NCBI RefSeq assembly: GCF_000308535.1
Contig: NZ_BAFW01000387.1
Location: 23,116 to 87,115 of the forward strand
DNA length: 64,000 nt
Source of the DNA: Nocardia cerradoensis NBRC 101014
GTDB taxonomy: Bacteria; Actinomycetota; Actinomycetes; Mycobacteriales; Mycobacteriaceae
Direction of reading: 5' to 3'
The notes below the pieces were generated by a model that was not told where the DNA came from, made no database searches, and saw nothing but the letters and a program-made list of their open reading frames with translations. Numbering within the stretch: position 1 is the stretch's first letter; each line of letters starts with the position of its first letter. The translations under genes were made by a program, and so were the position numbers. Below are positions 1-8,462 of the stretch, in pieces.

Positions 1-63
1 TACACCGGCACTGAACCCGGCTTCGCTCTTGTTGACAACGAAAGCGTTGAAGGACTGGGACAT
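1..63 (-). CDS. N-terminus of a zinc-type/quinone oxidoreductase-like protein (partial)
   Basis: Only the first 21 codons lie in the window; the gene runs off the left edge. The peptide begins MSQSFNAFVV, with a charged turn after it, which resembles the start of YhdH/acryloyl-CoA-reductase-type medium-chain dehydrogenases. The ATG at 63 is preceded by an AGGAAGG ribosome site with about four bases of spacing; an in-frame GTG at 132 has no comparable site. The palindrome at 195-206 lies upstream and suggests it belongs to the same regulon as the genes to the right. The family assignment rests on very few residues. Confidence 0.45.
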   Translation of the reverse strand, partial: MSQSFNAFVVNKSEAGFSAGV

Positions 64-194
64 GACACCTTCCTGGATCGGGCACTCGGTGACGCACGCT
101 GCGGCCACCGGGCCGCCGGCGAGATCGGTCACGGGCGAACGTTCCCCTGATCAGTAGCTGCAACGGGAACCGGACCGGCAACCCGGTGCGTAGA

Positions 195-206
195 TAGATT
201 GATCTA
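195..206. promoter_or_regulatory. Operator copy 1, TAGATTGATCTA
   Basis: This is a perfect TAGAT-N2-ATCTA palindrome, the same sequence (on the other strand) as the copies at 9034, 11015, 14106 and 15684. On the minus strand it reads TAGATCAATCTATC, the extended form of the motif, pointing at the leftward gene that ends at position 63. It is inferred to be a binding site of the TetR-family protein encoded at 14644. Confidence 0.7.
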
Positions 207-493
207 CTCCGCCGAGAGTAGCGTCGCTACTTCCGTCGCGTCAACAACGCGGCGCCATCGCGGTGCCACATCCCCACGGTGGCTTCGCCTCGCATGATCG
301 AAACATGTTGCCGCTCAGGCAAATGCGGGCGCGAACGGCGGGTGGGGTCGGGTGTACGGGCGTTTGGTGCGATATACCGCTGGAGTGGGAAATGTCTGCG
401 CTGTCGACGGGACTCCTTCCGTGGATGCTTCTGTCCGGCGCGGCAGCGTGCGGCGTTGACGCAACGGGGGCACAGCACCTAGTGTCAAGCCAC

Positions 494-505
494 TAGATCG
501 TTCTA
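494..505. promoter_or_regulatory. Operator copy 2, degenerate (TAGATCGTTCTA)
   Basis: The site reads CTAGATCGTTCTATTTTAG with flanks, differing from the common motif in the central bases and in one arm position. It lies 160 bp before the proposed start of the acyl-CoA dehydrogenase at 665 and is the only motif copy on that side, so it probably serves the 665-8271 operon. The AT-rich right flank could include a -10 element. Confidence 0.55.
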
Positions 506-664
506 TTTTAGTGTTGTTGTGGGCGCTCCCGCTAAATGCGGCCCTCGTCCGTGAGGTCCGCAGCGGGGTACGGCGGTGATGAATTGCCGGAGCAGCGTGC
601 TGCGAGTGAAAGGGAGCCGAATGCGATCGTGCGGCAAGTGTGCCTCGACAAGGGGAGCCGGGGT

Positions 665-1855
665 GTGAGTACCGATATCGATGCGGAGCGCGTGGCGGCA
701 GCCGCACGCGCCGTGGTGCGCGAGCACGATCCCCGTTCCGTCCCTGCATCCGAATTCCTCGGCGCCCGTTTCGATGCGGGCTTGTCGTGGGTGCATTTTC
801 CCGAGGGGCTCGGAGGTCTGGGCGTCTCGCGCGGCCTGCAGGCAGTAGCGGATGCGATCTTTCACGAGGCGGGAGCTCCCGTTCCGTACAGTCTGAATCC
901 GATCGGCTACGGCATGGCCGCACCGACTCTGCAGGAGCATGCCCGGAGCGACGAGCTGAAGCGACAGTGGTTGCGCCCGTTGGCGAACCTCGACGACATC
1001 TGGTGCCAGCTGTTCTCCGAGCCGGGAGCCGGATCCGATCTGGCCGGGCTGGCCACCTCGGCCGTCCGCGACGGTGACGAGTGGGTGGTGAACGGGCAGA
1101 AGGTGTGGACCACTCTTGCCCACCGCGCGAGTTGGGCGTTGCTGATCGCGCGGACCGATCCGGATGTGGCCAAGCACAAGGGCCTGACCTATTTCGTCGT
1201 CGATATGCGCGCTCCCGGTGTCGATGTCCGACCGTTGCGGCAGATGACCGGCGATGCGGAGTTCAATGAGGTGTATCTCACCGATGTCCGTATTCCGGAC
1301 GCGCATCGGCTCGGAGCGGTCGGGGACGGCTGGCGGGTGGCGATGACCACCCTGATGAACGAGCGCAGTTCGATCGGCGCGAGCGGCACCCGTCGCGGCG
1401 ACGGCACGATCGCCGACGCCGTCGCACTGTGGACGCAGCGTCCCGATCTGCGCACCGCGGTGCGGCGGGATCGATTGGCGCAGTTGTGGTTGCGATCGGA
1501 AGCGCAGCGGCTCACCTCGGAGCGTTCTCGCGCCACGGCGACCGTTCACGGTCCCGGCCCCGAGGGCTCGATCGGCAAACTCGTCGGCGCCGAGTTGAAC
1601 CAGCGGGTCTATGAGTTCTGCATGGATCTGCTCGGCCCGGAAGGGCTCCTCTACGGCGACTACGCGATGCGCCGGGTCGATACCGCCGAGGACTATCCCG
1701 ACGTGCAGCAGCGTTTCCTGCGCTCCCGCGCCAACACCATCGAGGGCGGCACCTCCGAGGTGCTGCGCAACATCCTCGGCGAGCGGATCCTGGGCCTGCC
1801 GGGTGACCTGCGCGCCGATTCCGGACGACCCTGGCGTGAGGTGCCCCGTGGCTGA
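665..1855 (+). CDS. Acyl-CoA dehydrogenase (first subunit of a pair)
   Basis: This 396-residue protein has the acyl-CoA dehydrogenase order: helical N-domain, the middle beta domain with the flavin-loop motif FSEPGAGSDLAG followed by NGQKVWTT, and a C-terminal helical domain with the FAD-contacting stretch TIEGGTSEVLRNILGER. The usual catalytic Glu position lies near the YDE/EG region of the C-domain but is not certain. I chose the GTG at 665 because AGGGGAG lies eight bases before it and the length then fits the family; the frame is open further upstream. It overlaps the next dehydrogenase by eight bases, as in the heterotetrameric FadE pairs of sterol side-chain catabolism in mycobacteria. 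Substrate unknown. Confidence 0.85.
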   Translation: MSTDIDAERVAAAARAVVREHDPRSVPASEFLGARFDAGLSWVHFPEGLGGLGVSRGLQAVADAIFHEAGAPVPYSLNPIGYGMAAPTLQEHARSDELKRQWLRPLANLDDIWCQLFSEPGAGSDLAGLATSAVRDGDEWVVNGQKVWTTLAHRASWALLIARTDPDVAKHKGLTYFVVDMRAPGVDVRPLRQMTGDAEFNEVYLTDVRIPDAHRLGAVGDGWRVAMTTLMNERSSIGASGTRRGDGTIADAVALWTQRPDLRTAVRRDRLAQLWLRSEAQRLTSERSRATATVHGPGPEGSIGKLVGAELNQRVYEFCMDLLGPEGLLYGDYAMRRVDTAEDYPDVQQRFLRSRANTIEGGTSEVLRNILGERILGLPGDLRADSGRPWREVPRG

Positions 1856-3020
1856 CAACACCGAATTCGCGTTCACGCGCGAGCAGCAGGAATTGCGCGC
1901 CGCCGTGCGCGGCTTCTGTGCCGACCATTCCGACGAGGCCACCGTGCGGCGGCTGATGGAGTCCACGCCCGCCTTCGACCAGAAGGCCTGGCTGCGACTG
2001 GGATCCGAGTTGGGCGTACTCGGACTCGGTGTGCCGGAGGAACTCGACGGCTCGGGTGGCGGCATCGTCGATGCCGCGATCGCCATCGAGGAATTGGGTT
2101 CGGCCCTGTTCTGCGGGCCCGTCTTCGGCACGCTCATGTTGTCGATTCCCGCGCTCGCCGCGGCACCGGACACGCCGGTGCGTACCGAGATTCTGGGGCC
2201 ACTCGTCGCGGGTGTCCGGACCGCTGCTTTCGCCGTCCCGGATCGAGCGGGCCGTTTCGCCGCGGACGCGGTGACCTTGCGCGCCAACGGATCCGGTGAC
2301 ATCTGGACGGTGTCCGGAACCGTCGAGCGGGTCGTCGACGCGGGTGCGGCGGACGACCTGCTCGTCGCCGCGAACGTCCCGGATGGGGTGGCGCTGTTCG
2401 TCGTCGACGCCACCGGATTCGGCGTGGAGCGGATCGCGTTGTCCACGATGGACTCGACCCGGCCGCAGGCCACCGTTCACCTCGCCGCCGCCGCGGCCCG
2501 GCTGCTGGCGGGTCCGGACGAGGCGGCTCGGATCTGCGAGCGTGCGCTGCAGGTCGGCGCGGTGCTGCTGGCGGCCGAGCAGGTGGGCGGCGCCCAGCGC
2601 ATGCTCGATCTGAGCGTGTCCTATGCCGGGGAGCGGCTGCAGTTCGGCCGGGCCATCGGGTCGTTCCAAGCGGTCAAACACCGCCTCGCCGATATGCTCG
2701 TCGACCAGGAACACGCCCGCTCCGCCGCCTACCACGGCGCATGGGCGCTGCAGGACGGCACTGACGATCCCGTCGTCGCGGCGTCTATCGCCCAGGCGGT
2801 CTGCTCCGCCGCCTACACCCGCATCGCGGCCGATGCGGTCCAGGTGCACGGCGGTATCGGATTCACGTGGGAACACCGGGCGCACTTGTATTTCAAGCGC
2901 GCCTTCACCGACGCCGCCCTCCTCGGCAGCGCCGAGGACCATCGCGACCGGATCGCCGAACTCGTGCTCGACACACGCAACGGTGACTACGAAGTCGCGG
3001 TCGCGACAGGGCGAGGCTGA
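1848..3020 (+). CDS. Acyl-CoA dehydrogenase (second subunit of a pair)
   Basis: This is a 390-residue acyl-CoA dehydrogenase that starts at a GTG within the last codons of the previous gene. The N-domain (EFAFTREQQELRAAVRGF) and the C-terminal FAD-binding part (SYAGERLQFGRAIGSFQAVKHR, then QVHGGIGFTWEHRAHLYFKRA) are clear. The middle domain is short and degenerate, lacking the flavin-loop motif of its neighbour. That asymmetry is typical of alpha2-beta2 acyl-CoA dehydrogenases, in which one subunit of each pair carries the catalytic base. It probably functions only with the upstream subunit. Confidence 0.85.
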   Translation: MADNTEFAFTREQQELRAAVRGFCADHSDEATVRRLMESTPAFDQKAWLRLGSELGVLGLGVPEELDGSGGGIVDAAIAIEELGSALFCGPVFGTLMLSIPALAAAPDTPVRTEILGPLVAGVRTAAFAVPDRAGRFAADAVTLRANGSGDIWTVSGTVERVVDAGAADDLLVAANVPDGVALFVVDATGFGVERIALSTMDSTRPQATVHLAAAAARLLAGPDEAARICERALQVGAVLLAAEQVGGAQRMLDLSVSYAGERLQFGRAIGSFQAVKHRLADMLVDQEHARSAAYHGAWALQDGTDDPVVAASIAQAVCSAAYTRIAADAVQVHGGIGFTWEHRAHLYFKRAFTDAALLGSAEDHRDRIAELVLDTRNGDYEVAVATGRG

Positions 3021-3023
3021 CCG

Positions 3024-3482
3024 GTGCCGATCGATGTACAGGCAGCCCTCGCGCTGTCGTTCGACCCGATCACCGTGGACGTCGAACGCGGCCGACTTCG
3101 CTTGTTCGCCAAGGCCATCGGCGAAACGAGCCCGATCTACACCGTCGTGGACGCGGCTCGGCAGGCGGGTCATCCCGATCTGCCGGTGCCGCCCACGTTC
3201 TTCTACAGCCTGGAGCTGGAGACTCCCGACCCGTTCGGATATCTCGCCGCACTCGGCGTGGACCTGCGCCGGGTACTGCACGGTGAGCAGTCGTTCGCCT
3301 ACCACCGTCCGGCTCACGCGGGGGACACGCTGACCCTGCGGCCCCGCATCGTCGACGTCTACAGCAAGAAGGGCGGCGCGCTGGACTTCCTGGTCAAGCA
3401 GACCAGCATCAGCCGCGGTGCCGAACCGGTCGCCGAGGCGACCAGCGTCCTCGTCGTCCGCAACCCGGAGGTAGCGAAATGA
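3024..3482 (+). CDS. MaoC-like/FAS1-type N-terminal dehydratase domain protein
   Basis: The 152-residue protein resembles the N-terminal hot-dog half of MaoC-type hydratases (the HadA/HadC-type subunit): an early IGETSPIY segment, a VPPTFFYSLE strand, and HGEQSFAYHRPAHAGDTL as the long helix/strand junction. It starts at GTG three bases after the preceding stop and its stop overlaps the next ATG. With the next gene it should form a heterodimeric enoyl-CoA hydratase, hydrating the double bond made by the dehydrogenase pair. Confidence 0.75.
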   Translation: MPIDVQAALALSFDPITVDVERGRLRLFAKAIGETSPIYTVVDAARQAGHPDLPVPPTFFYSLELETPDPFGYLAALGVDLRRVLHGEQSFAYHRPAHAGDTLTLRPRIVDVYSKKGGALDFLVKQTSISRGAEPVAEATSVLVVRNPEVAK

Positions 3483-3880
3483 CCTCGGCGACAGAGCTTT
3501 CGGCAGGCGACGAACTGCCCGCGCTCGAGGTCGAACCGATTTCGCGAGCCACCCTGGCGCTGTTCGCCGGCGCATCCGGCGACCACAACCCGATCCACAT
3601 CGATCTCGACGTGGCCCGATCCGCCGGCCGCGACGACGTATTCGCCCACGGCATGTTGTCCATGGCCTATCTGGGGCGGCTGCTGACCGATCGGTTTCCG
3701 CAGGAACGCATCCGGTCCTGGCAGGTGCGGTTCGCGGCGATCACCCCTGTGCACGGCCGGCCGATCTGCACCGCGAACGTCGTCTCGGTGGCGGACGGTC
3801 TGGCCACGCTCGAGCTGACGGTCGCGTTGGAAGACGGAACCCCCACTCTGATCGGCGACGCCGTCGTCGCTCTGCACTGA
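3479..3880 (+). CDS. MaoC-type (R)-specific enoyl-CoA hydratase/dehydratase subunit
   Basis: This is a 133-residue single hot-dog domain with the hydratase-2 signature: FAGASGDHNPIHID near residues 29-42 and FAHGMLSMAY near 55-64, which supply the catalytic Asp and His. It overlaps the previous gene by four bases (ATGA). The previous protein lacks this motif, so this subunit is expected to be the active one of the pair. Confidence 0.85.
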   Translation: MTSATELSAGDELPALEVEPISRATLALFAGASGDHNPIHIDLDVARSAGRDDVFAHGMLSMAYLGRLLTDRFPQERIRSWQVRFAAITPVHGRPICTANVVSVADGLATLELTVALEDGTPTLIGDAVVALH

Positions 3881-3896
3881 AAGGATCTGCTGCACA

Positions 3897-4727
3897 ATGG
3901 GAAAGCTCGACGGCAAGGTCGCCCTCGTCTCCGGCTCCGGACGCGGTATCGGTCGCGAGATCGCGCTGAAGCTGGCCACCGACGGCGCCGCAGTGGTGGT
4001 CAACGACCTGGATGCCGAACCGGCGAAGGAGACGGTCGCCGCGGTCGAGGCCGCCGGGGGCAGGGCGGTGGCCTGTGTCGGCAGCGTGACCGACGAGGAT
4101 TTCGCCGAACGCTTCGTGCACACGGCGACCGACACCTACGGCGGCCTGGACATCATCGTCAACAACGCCGGGTACACGTGGGACAGCGTCATCCAGAAGA
4201 TGACCGACGAGCAGTGGGACGCCATTCTCGACGTCCACCTGAAAGCACCGTTCCGGATTCTGCGCGCCGCGCAGCCGGTGATCTCCTCCGCGGTGAAGCA
4301 GGCCCGGCAGGCCGGTGCGGACGTGCCCTGCCGCAAGGTCGTCAACATCTCCTCGCTCGCCGGGGTGGGCGGCAATGCGGGACAGGCCAACTACGCCGCC
4401 GCCAAGGCCGGTGTCACCGGGCTGACCAAGACTCTCGCCAAGGAGTGGGGCCGCTACAACGTCACGGTCAACAGCGTCGCCTTCGGCCTGATCAAGACAC
4501 GGCTGACCGAGGCGCCGGCCGGCGGCGACGCGACGATCGATATGGCGGGCAACCGGATCAAGGTCGGCGTCAATCCCGACGTGCTGTCGGCGATGGAGAG
4601 CGGCATCCCGCTCGGCCGGGCCGGCACTCCGCAGGACGCCGCCGGTTCGGTGTATCTGCTGTGCATTCCGGAATCGGACTACGTCAGCGGGCAGACCCTG
4701 GTCTGCGGCGGCGGATTCATGATGTGA
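3897..4727 (+). CDS. Short-chain dehydrogenase/reductase, 3-hydroxyacyl-CoA type
   Basis: A 276-residue classical SDR with the NAD(P) motif SGSGRGIGR (about residues 12-20), NNAG near 89, the catalytic Ser (NISSLAG), and YAAAKAG giving Tyr-x-x-x-Lys. The aspartate in VVNDLDAE after strand 2 suggests NAD preference. An unusually long insert with charged residues precedes the catalytic Ser and a second follows IKTRLTEAP, as in the SDR domain of 17-beta-HSD4/FabG-like beta-oxidation enzymes. Sitting right after a MaoC pair, it is the likely (R)-3-hydroxyacyl-CoA dehydrogenase of this operon. Confidence 0.85.
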   Translation: MGKLDGKVALVSGSGRGIGREIALKLATDGAAVVVNDLDAEPAKETVAAVEAAGGRAVACVGSVTDEDFAERFVHTATDTYGGLDIIVNNAGYTWDSVIQKMTDEQWDAILDVHLKAPFRILRAAQPVISSAVKQARQAGADVPCRKVVNISSLAGVGGNAGQANYAAAKAGVTGLTKTLAKEWGRYNVTVNSVAFGLIKTRLTEAPAGGDATIDMAGNRIKVGVNPDVLSAMESGIPLGRAGTPQDAAGSVYLLCIPESDYVSGQTLVCGGGFMM

Positions 4728-4763
4728 CGGCGCCGTCGCGAGCCGTTACGGAGGAGAGAACCG

Positions 4764-5807
4764 TTGGGACACAAGACTACTCAGATCCGACTCACCAGCC
4801 GCCCCGTCGGTGAGCCGCGCGACAGCGACTTCGAGGTCGGCACCGCCGAACTTTCCGAACTGATCGACGGACAGGTGCTGCTGCGCACGATCTACCTGTC
4901 GCTGGACCCGTATATGCGGGGCCGGATGAGCGCGGCCGAATCCTATGCCGAGCCGGTCGAACTCGGTGCGGTCATGATCGGCGGCACAGTCTGCGAGGTG
5001 CTCGAATCTCGCTCGCCGAACCGGGCGCCGGGCGATCTGGTGCTGGCGTTCACCGGCTGGCAGACCCATGCTGTCGTGCCGGCCAGGCAGACCCGGCGCC
5101 TCGACCCGGCCGAGGCGCCGATTTCCACGGCCCTCGGTGTGCTGGGCATGCCGGGGCTGACCGCGTACGCGGGCCTGCTGGATATCGGAAAGCCGGAGCC
5201 GGGACAGACCGTGGCGGTGGCCGCCGCGTCGGGACCGGTGGGTTCGGCCGTCGGCCAGATCGCGAAACTCAAAGGCGCGCGGGCGATCGGCATCGCGGGC
5301 GGGCCCGTGAAGTGCCGTGCGCTGATCGAGGAATTCGGCTTCGACGCGGCGATCGACCACCGCTCACCTACGTTTCGCGCCGACCTCGAGGCCGCCACCC
5401 CGGACGGGATCGACGTCTATTTCGAAAATGTCGGCGGCCCGGTCACCGAGGCCGTGGTCGGCAGGCTCAACCCGTTCGCGCGAATCCCGGTGTGTGGCGT
5501 GGTATCCGGCTACAACCGCACCGAGACATCGGCGGGCACCGACCGGCTGGATCTGTCCGCAGTCCTGTGGCAGATCCTGACCCGGAGCCTGTCCGTCCGA
5601 GGCTTCATCGTCGAAGAGTTCGTCCCCACTCGGCAAGCGGACTTCCTCCGCGATATGGCGGGCTGGGTCGCGCAAGGGTCGGTCCGCTACCGTGAGGACA
5701 TCGTCGATGGTCTCGAGCGTGCGCCGGAGGCGTTCCGTGGTCTGCTGGCCGGACGGAATTTCGGCAAGCTGCTCGTTCGAGTCGGGGAGGATCCGACGCG
5801 CGACTGA
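4764..5807 (+). CDS. NADP-dependent medium-chain oxidoreductase (enone/prostaglandin reductase type)
   Basis: This 347-residue MDR protein has the zinc-free enone-reductase layout: an N-terminal LSLDPYMRGRMS motif typical of the prostaglandin-reductase/CurA/YfmJ group, the cofactor motif AAASGPVGSAVGQIAKLKG near residues 153-171, then YFENVGGP. Zinc ligands are absent. It would reduce the C=C of an alpha,beta-unsaturated ketone or aldehyde. The start is a TTG, chosen because GGAGGAGA lies six bases before it; no ATG or GTG is better placed. It is 36 bp from the preceding SDR in the same operon. Confidence 0.8.
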   Translation: MGHKTTQIRLTSRPVGEPRDSDFEVGTAELSELIDGQVLLRTIYLSLDPYMRGRMSAAESYAEPVELGAVMIGGTVCEVLESRSPNRAPGDLVLAFTGWQTHAVVPARQTRRLDPAEAPISTALGVLGMPGLTAYAGLLDIGKPEPGQTVAVAAASGPVGSAVGQIAKLKGARAIGIAGGPVKCRALIEEFGFDAAIDHRSPTFRADLEAATPDGIDVYFENVGGPVTEAVVGRLNPFARIPVCGVVSGYNRTETSAGTDRLDLSAVLWQILTRSLSVRGFIVEEFVPTRQADFLRDMAGWVAQGSVRYREDIVDGLERAPEAFRGLLAGRNFGKLLVRVGEDPTRD

Positions 5808-5908
5808 AGGCCGCGGTGGGCCTGGCTGAGCGGATCATCCGGATGTCGGCCCGACCCTATGGGCCGAATCCCACATCAACGCTCATCACCCGCAGGAGGC
5901 GAACTTTT

Positions 5909-6916
5909 GTGAATACTGAATATGGCCCATGCCCACCCATCGACGCCGAGGTGGCGAGGGCGCTCCGCCAGATCGAACAGTTGGTGCCTCGCGTTGCACC
6001 GGACACGCTGGCGCAGGTTCGGTCGATCGTGGCGGACGGCATTCCGGGAGCGCCGACGCCTGACTTCACCGCAGGTGGGGCCGTGGTCGTCGAGGAGTCG
6101 GTGGTGCCCGGCCCAGCGGGGGCACCGGACGTTCCGGTGGTCGTCCTGCGTCCGGCCGAGGGCAGCGGGCCATGGCCCGCGATCTACAACATCCACGGCG
6201 GAGGCATGGTCGCGGGCACACCGCGCACGGCACTGGATCAATTGGTCGCGTACGTGCACGAGATCGGAGTCGTGGTCGTGTCGGTCGACTACCGTCTCGC
6301 GCCGGAGCACCCTGATCCCGCGCCTCTCGAAGACTGCTACGCGGGACTGTGCTGGCTGGCGGATCGTTCCGCAGACCTGCAGGTCGATCCGGCGCGCATC
6401 ATGATCGCCGGTATCAGCGCAGGCGGAGGCCTGGCCGCGGGGACCGCGCTGCTCGCTCGTGACCGTGGCGGACCGGCACTGACTCATCAGATCCTCAGCG
6501 CGCCGATGCTCGACGACAGGCTTCGGACTCCGAGTGCGCAGATGTTGCTGCGTGAAGGCGTATGGGACCGTGCGGAGAACGAATACGGCTGGACCTCGCT
6601 GCTCGGCGACCGCAGAGGGGGACCGGATGTCTCCCCGTACTCGGCACCCGCGCGGGCGGAAGACCTCGCGGGGTTGCCGAGAACCTTCATCGACGTCGGA
6701 TCGGTGGAGACCTTCCGTGACGAAGTCATCGATTACGCGACGCGGCTGTCGCGGGCGGGTGTATCGGTCGACCTCCACGTGTGGGGAGGTGGTGTGCACG
6801 GTTTCGACCTTTCGGTGCCCGGGGCCGCGATCAGCCGGGCGGCCCTCTCGGCGCGCGACGCGTTCATCCGAACCGCACTCGGATCGCGGCCGCACAATGC
6901 GGTGGTGACGAAATGA
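5909..6916 (+). CDS. Alpha/beta hydrolase of the hormone-sensitive-lipase family (esterase)
   Basis: A 335-residue HSL-type esterase. The oxyanion-hole motif HGGGM, the nucleophile elbow GISAGGG, the acid in DVGSVETFRDEV and the catalytic His in GGGVHGFD are all present. No signal peptide is seen, so it acts in the cytoplasm, probably on a lactone or ester intermediate. The GTG start follows an AGGAGG ribosome site; the frame extends upstream to 5816 without a better start. A close 3' remnant of this gene lies on the minus strand at 10710-10868. Confidence 0.82.
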   Translation: MNTEYGPCPPIDAEVARALRQIEQLVPRVAPDTLAQVRSIVADGIPGAPTPDFTAGGAVVVEESVVPGPAGAPDVPVVVLRPAEGSGPWPAIYNIHGGGMVAGTPRTALDQLVAYVHEIGVVVVSVDYRLAPEHPDPAPLEDCYAGLCWLADRSADLQVDPARIMIAGISAGGGLAAGTALLARDRGGPALTHQILSAPMLDDRLRTPSAQMLLREGVWDRAENEYGWTSLLGDRRGGPDVSPYSAPARAEDLAGLPRTFIDVGSVETFRDEVIDYATRLSRAGVSVDLHVWGGGVHGFDLSVPGAAISRAALSARDAFIRTALGSRPHNAVVTK

Positions 6917-7412
6917 GTACCTATGCCGTCACGGGAGCCGCATCCGGGATGGGGCAACAAGCGGCGGCGAAGCTGCGCCGAGCCGGCCACACCGGCTCTT
7001 CCGCAGTGCGGCGTCCCCGGTGATCTACGGCGCAGCCAAGACCGCGGTCAGTCTGTGGGTGCGTCAGAACGCAGTCCGGGCGGACTGGGCCGGTGCCGGA
7101 ATCCGGCTCAACGCGATCGCCCCCGGCGCGATCCGCACGCCGATGCTCGAGGACTTGATGACCACCGAGGCGGAGCGCAAGCGGATCGAAGCCGTGCCGG
7201 CGCCGATCGGTGGTCTGGGGGACGCATCGCAGATCGGCGACTGGGTCGTGTTCATGCTGTCGGACGCGGCCGACTATCTGGTGGGAACCACAGTCTTCGT
7301 GGACGGCGGTTCCGACGCCTATTTCCGTCCGACGGCCTGGCCGAAGGCGGTGCCGATGTGGGACCTCGTCGGGTATTTCCGGCGACTGCGCGCCTTCGGT
7401 AACGACCGATGA
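6913..7412 (+). pseudogene. Short-chain dehydrogenase broken by an internal deletion
   Basis: An ATG overlapping the end of the esterase opens a normal SDR N-terminus (VTGAASGMG cofactor motif), but after about 26 residues the frame runs into unrelated residues and stops at 7021-7023. From about 6996, in another frame, the sequence resumes with the SDR active site YGAAKTAV and continues through IRLNAIAPGAIRTPM and the C-terminal VFVDGGSDAYF to a stop at 7412. About 110-120 codons carrying NNAG and the catalytic Ser are missing and the join is out of frame. The piece cannot encode a working dehydrogenase. Confidence 0.8.
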
Positions 7413-7440
7413 ATCACAGCATTCGATGAGGAGAGAAGAC

Positions 7441-8271
7441 ATGTCATTGTTGAGTGGAAAGGTCGCGGCCGTCACCGGCGCGGGAAGCGGGATCGGTGCG
7501 GCGTCGGCCAAGATACTTGCCCGCGAGGGTGCCGCGGTCGTGGTCTCGGACATCAACACCGCCGGTGCCGAGGCGACGGTCGCCGCCATCACGGAGGCGG
7601 GTGGCCGCGCCGTGGCGACCACGGTCGATGTCGCGGTGGAGGAACACATCAAGGCCATGGTGCAACTCGCCGTCGACACCTTCGGTGGGCTGGACATCCT
7701 GCACAACAACGCGGCCCTCGTCAATCCGGCGTTCCTGGGACGCGATACGACCGTCGTGGACATCGAAGCTGCGGACTGGGATCGGGTGATGGCGATCAAC
7801 GTCCGCGGCCCGATGCTGGGTTGCAAGTATGCGATCCCGGAGATGGAGAAGCGGGGCGGCGGTTCGATCATCATCACTTCGTCGGTGGGTGCGCATCACG
7901 CGACCGTGAATCAGACTGCGTACGGCGTCTCGAAAGGCGCTCTCGACACGCTCATCAAGTACGTGGCAACAGGTTTCGGGAAGCGGGGGATACGTTGCAA
8001 CGGCATCGCGCCCGGCGTCGTTCTCAGCGAGTCCGCGCTGATCGCCCTGCCACCGGCGGTGCGAGACATGCACTTGATGGCGCAGCCGACCAGTCGGCTC
8101 GGCGTCCCTGAGGATATCGGCGAGATGGCGGCATTCCTCGCTTCCGACAAGGCCGGATACATCAACGGTGTCACGATTCCGATCCACGGGGGGATGACGA
8201 TCATCAATCCGCACCAGGTGGAGCTGTGGGCCCACGAAGGTGAGCTCGTCCCCTTCGCAGACGCCGAGTGA
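7441..8271 (+). CDS. Short-chain dehydrogenase/reductase
   Basis: This is an intact 276-residue classical SDR with TGAGSGIG (about residues 13-20), SDINTAG suggesting NAD, HNNAA in place of the usual NNAG, catalytic Ser in ITSSVGAHH and YGVSKGALD. It follows a GAGGAG ribosome site. It may have replaced the broken SDR just upstream. It belongs to the group often annotated as 3-oxoacyl-ACP or hydroxysteroid dehydrogenases; the real substrate cannot be read from sequence. Confidence 0.85.
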   Translation: MSLLSGKVAAVTGAGSGIGAASAKILAREGAAVVVSDINTAGAEATVAAITEAGGRAVATTVDVAVEEHIKAMVQLAVDTFGGLDILHNNAALVNPAFLGRDTTVVDIEAADWDRVMAINVRGPMLGCKYAIPEMEKRGGGSIIITSSVGAHHATVNQTAYGVSKGALDTLIKYVATGFGKRGIRCNGIAPGVVLSESALIALPPAVRDMHLMAQPTSRLGVPEDIGEMAAFLASDKAGYINGVTIPIHGGMTIINPHQVELWAHEGELVPFADAE

Positions 8272-8345
8272 TCGCTTCCACTCGGGGATTTTCCCCGGGG
8301 GCGGACGGTAGCGCCGGCATTTACGGTTCAGTGGGCGCACAGCAC

Positions 8346-8382
8346 AACGCTCCTCGGATGACCAGGTCACCCGAGGAGCGTT
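8346..8382. terminator. Stem-loop between convergent genes
   Basis: AACGCTCCTCGG (8346-8357) pairs perfectly with CCGAGGAGCGTT (8371-8382) around a 13-base loop. It lies between the rightward SDR ending at 8271 and the leftward VOC gene ending at 8463, with A and T at the stem ends, so it can serve as a bidirectional terminator. There is no long U tract. Confidence 0.65.
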
Positions 8383-8462
8383 CCTGTGGTCTCAGTGCTC
8401 CAGCGCGCGGCGGATCACCCGTGGAAGGCGCCGACTGCCGGATCCAGCGATGGACCGCCGGA

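Larger units (their letters stand above)
64..664. other. Divergent intergenic region with two regulon operators
   Basis: I see no convincing gene here. The stretch separates the leftward oxidoreductase from the rightward acyl-CoA dehydrogenase operon. It holds the TAGATTGATCTA palindrome at 195-206, a second, degenerate one at 494-505, and an unrelated perfect 15-base palindrome AGTAGCGTCGCTACT at 217-231. Reading frames through it have no start or codon pattern like the neighbours. Confidence 0.6.

Noticed and set aside
503..2473. A long minus-strand open frame opposite the acyl-CoA dehydrogenase pair
   Set aside because: It mirrors well-supported plus-strand genes; its translation is low-complexity and arginine/serine-rich, as expected for antisense frames in high-G+C DNA.
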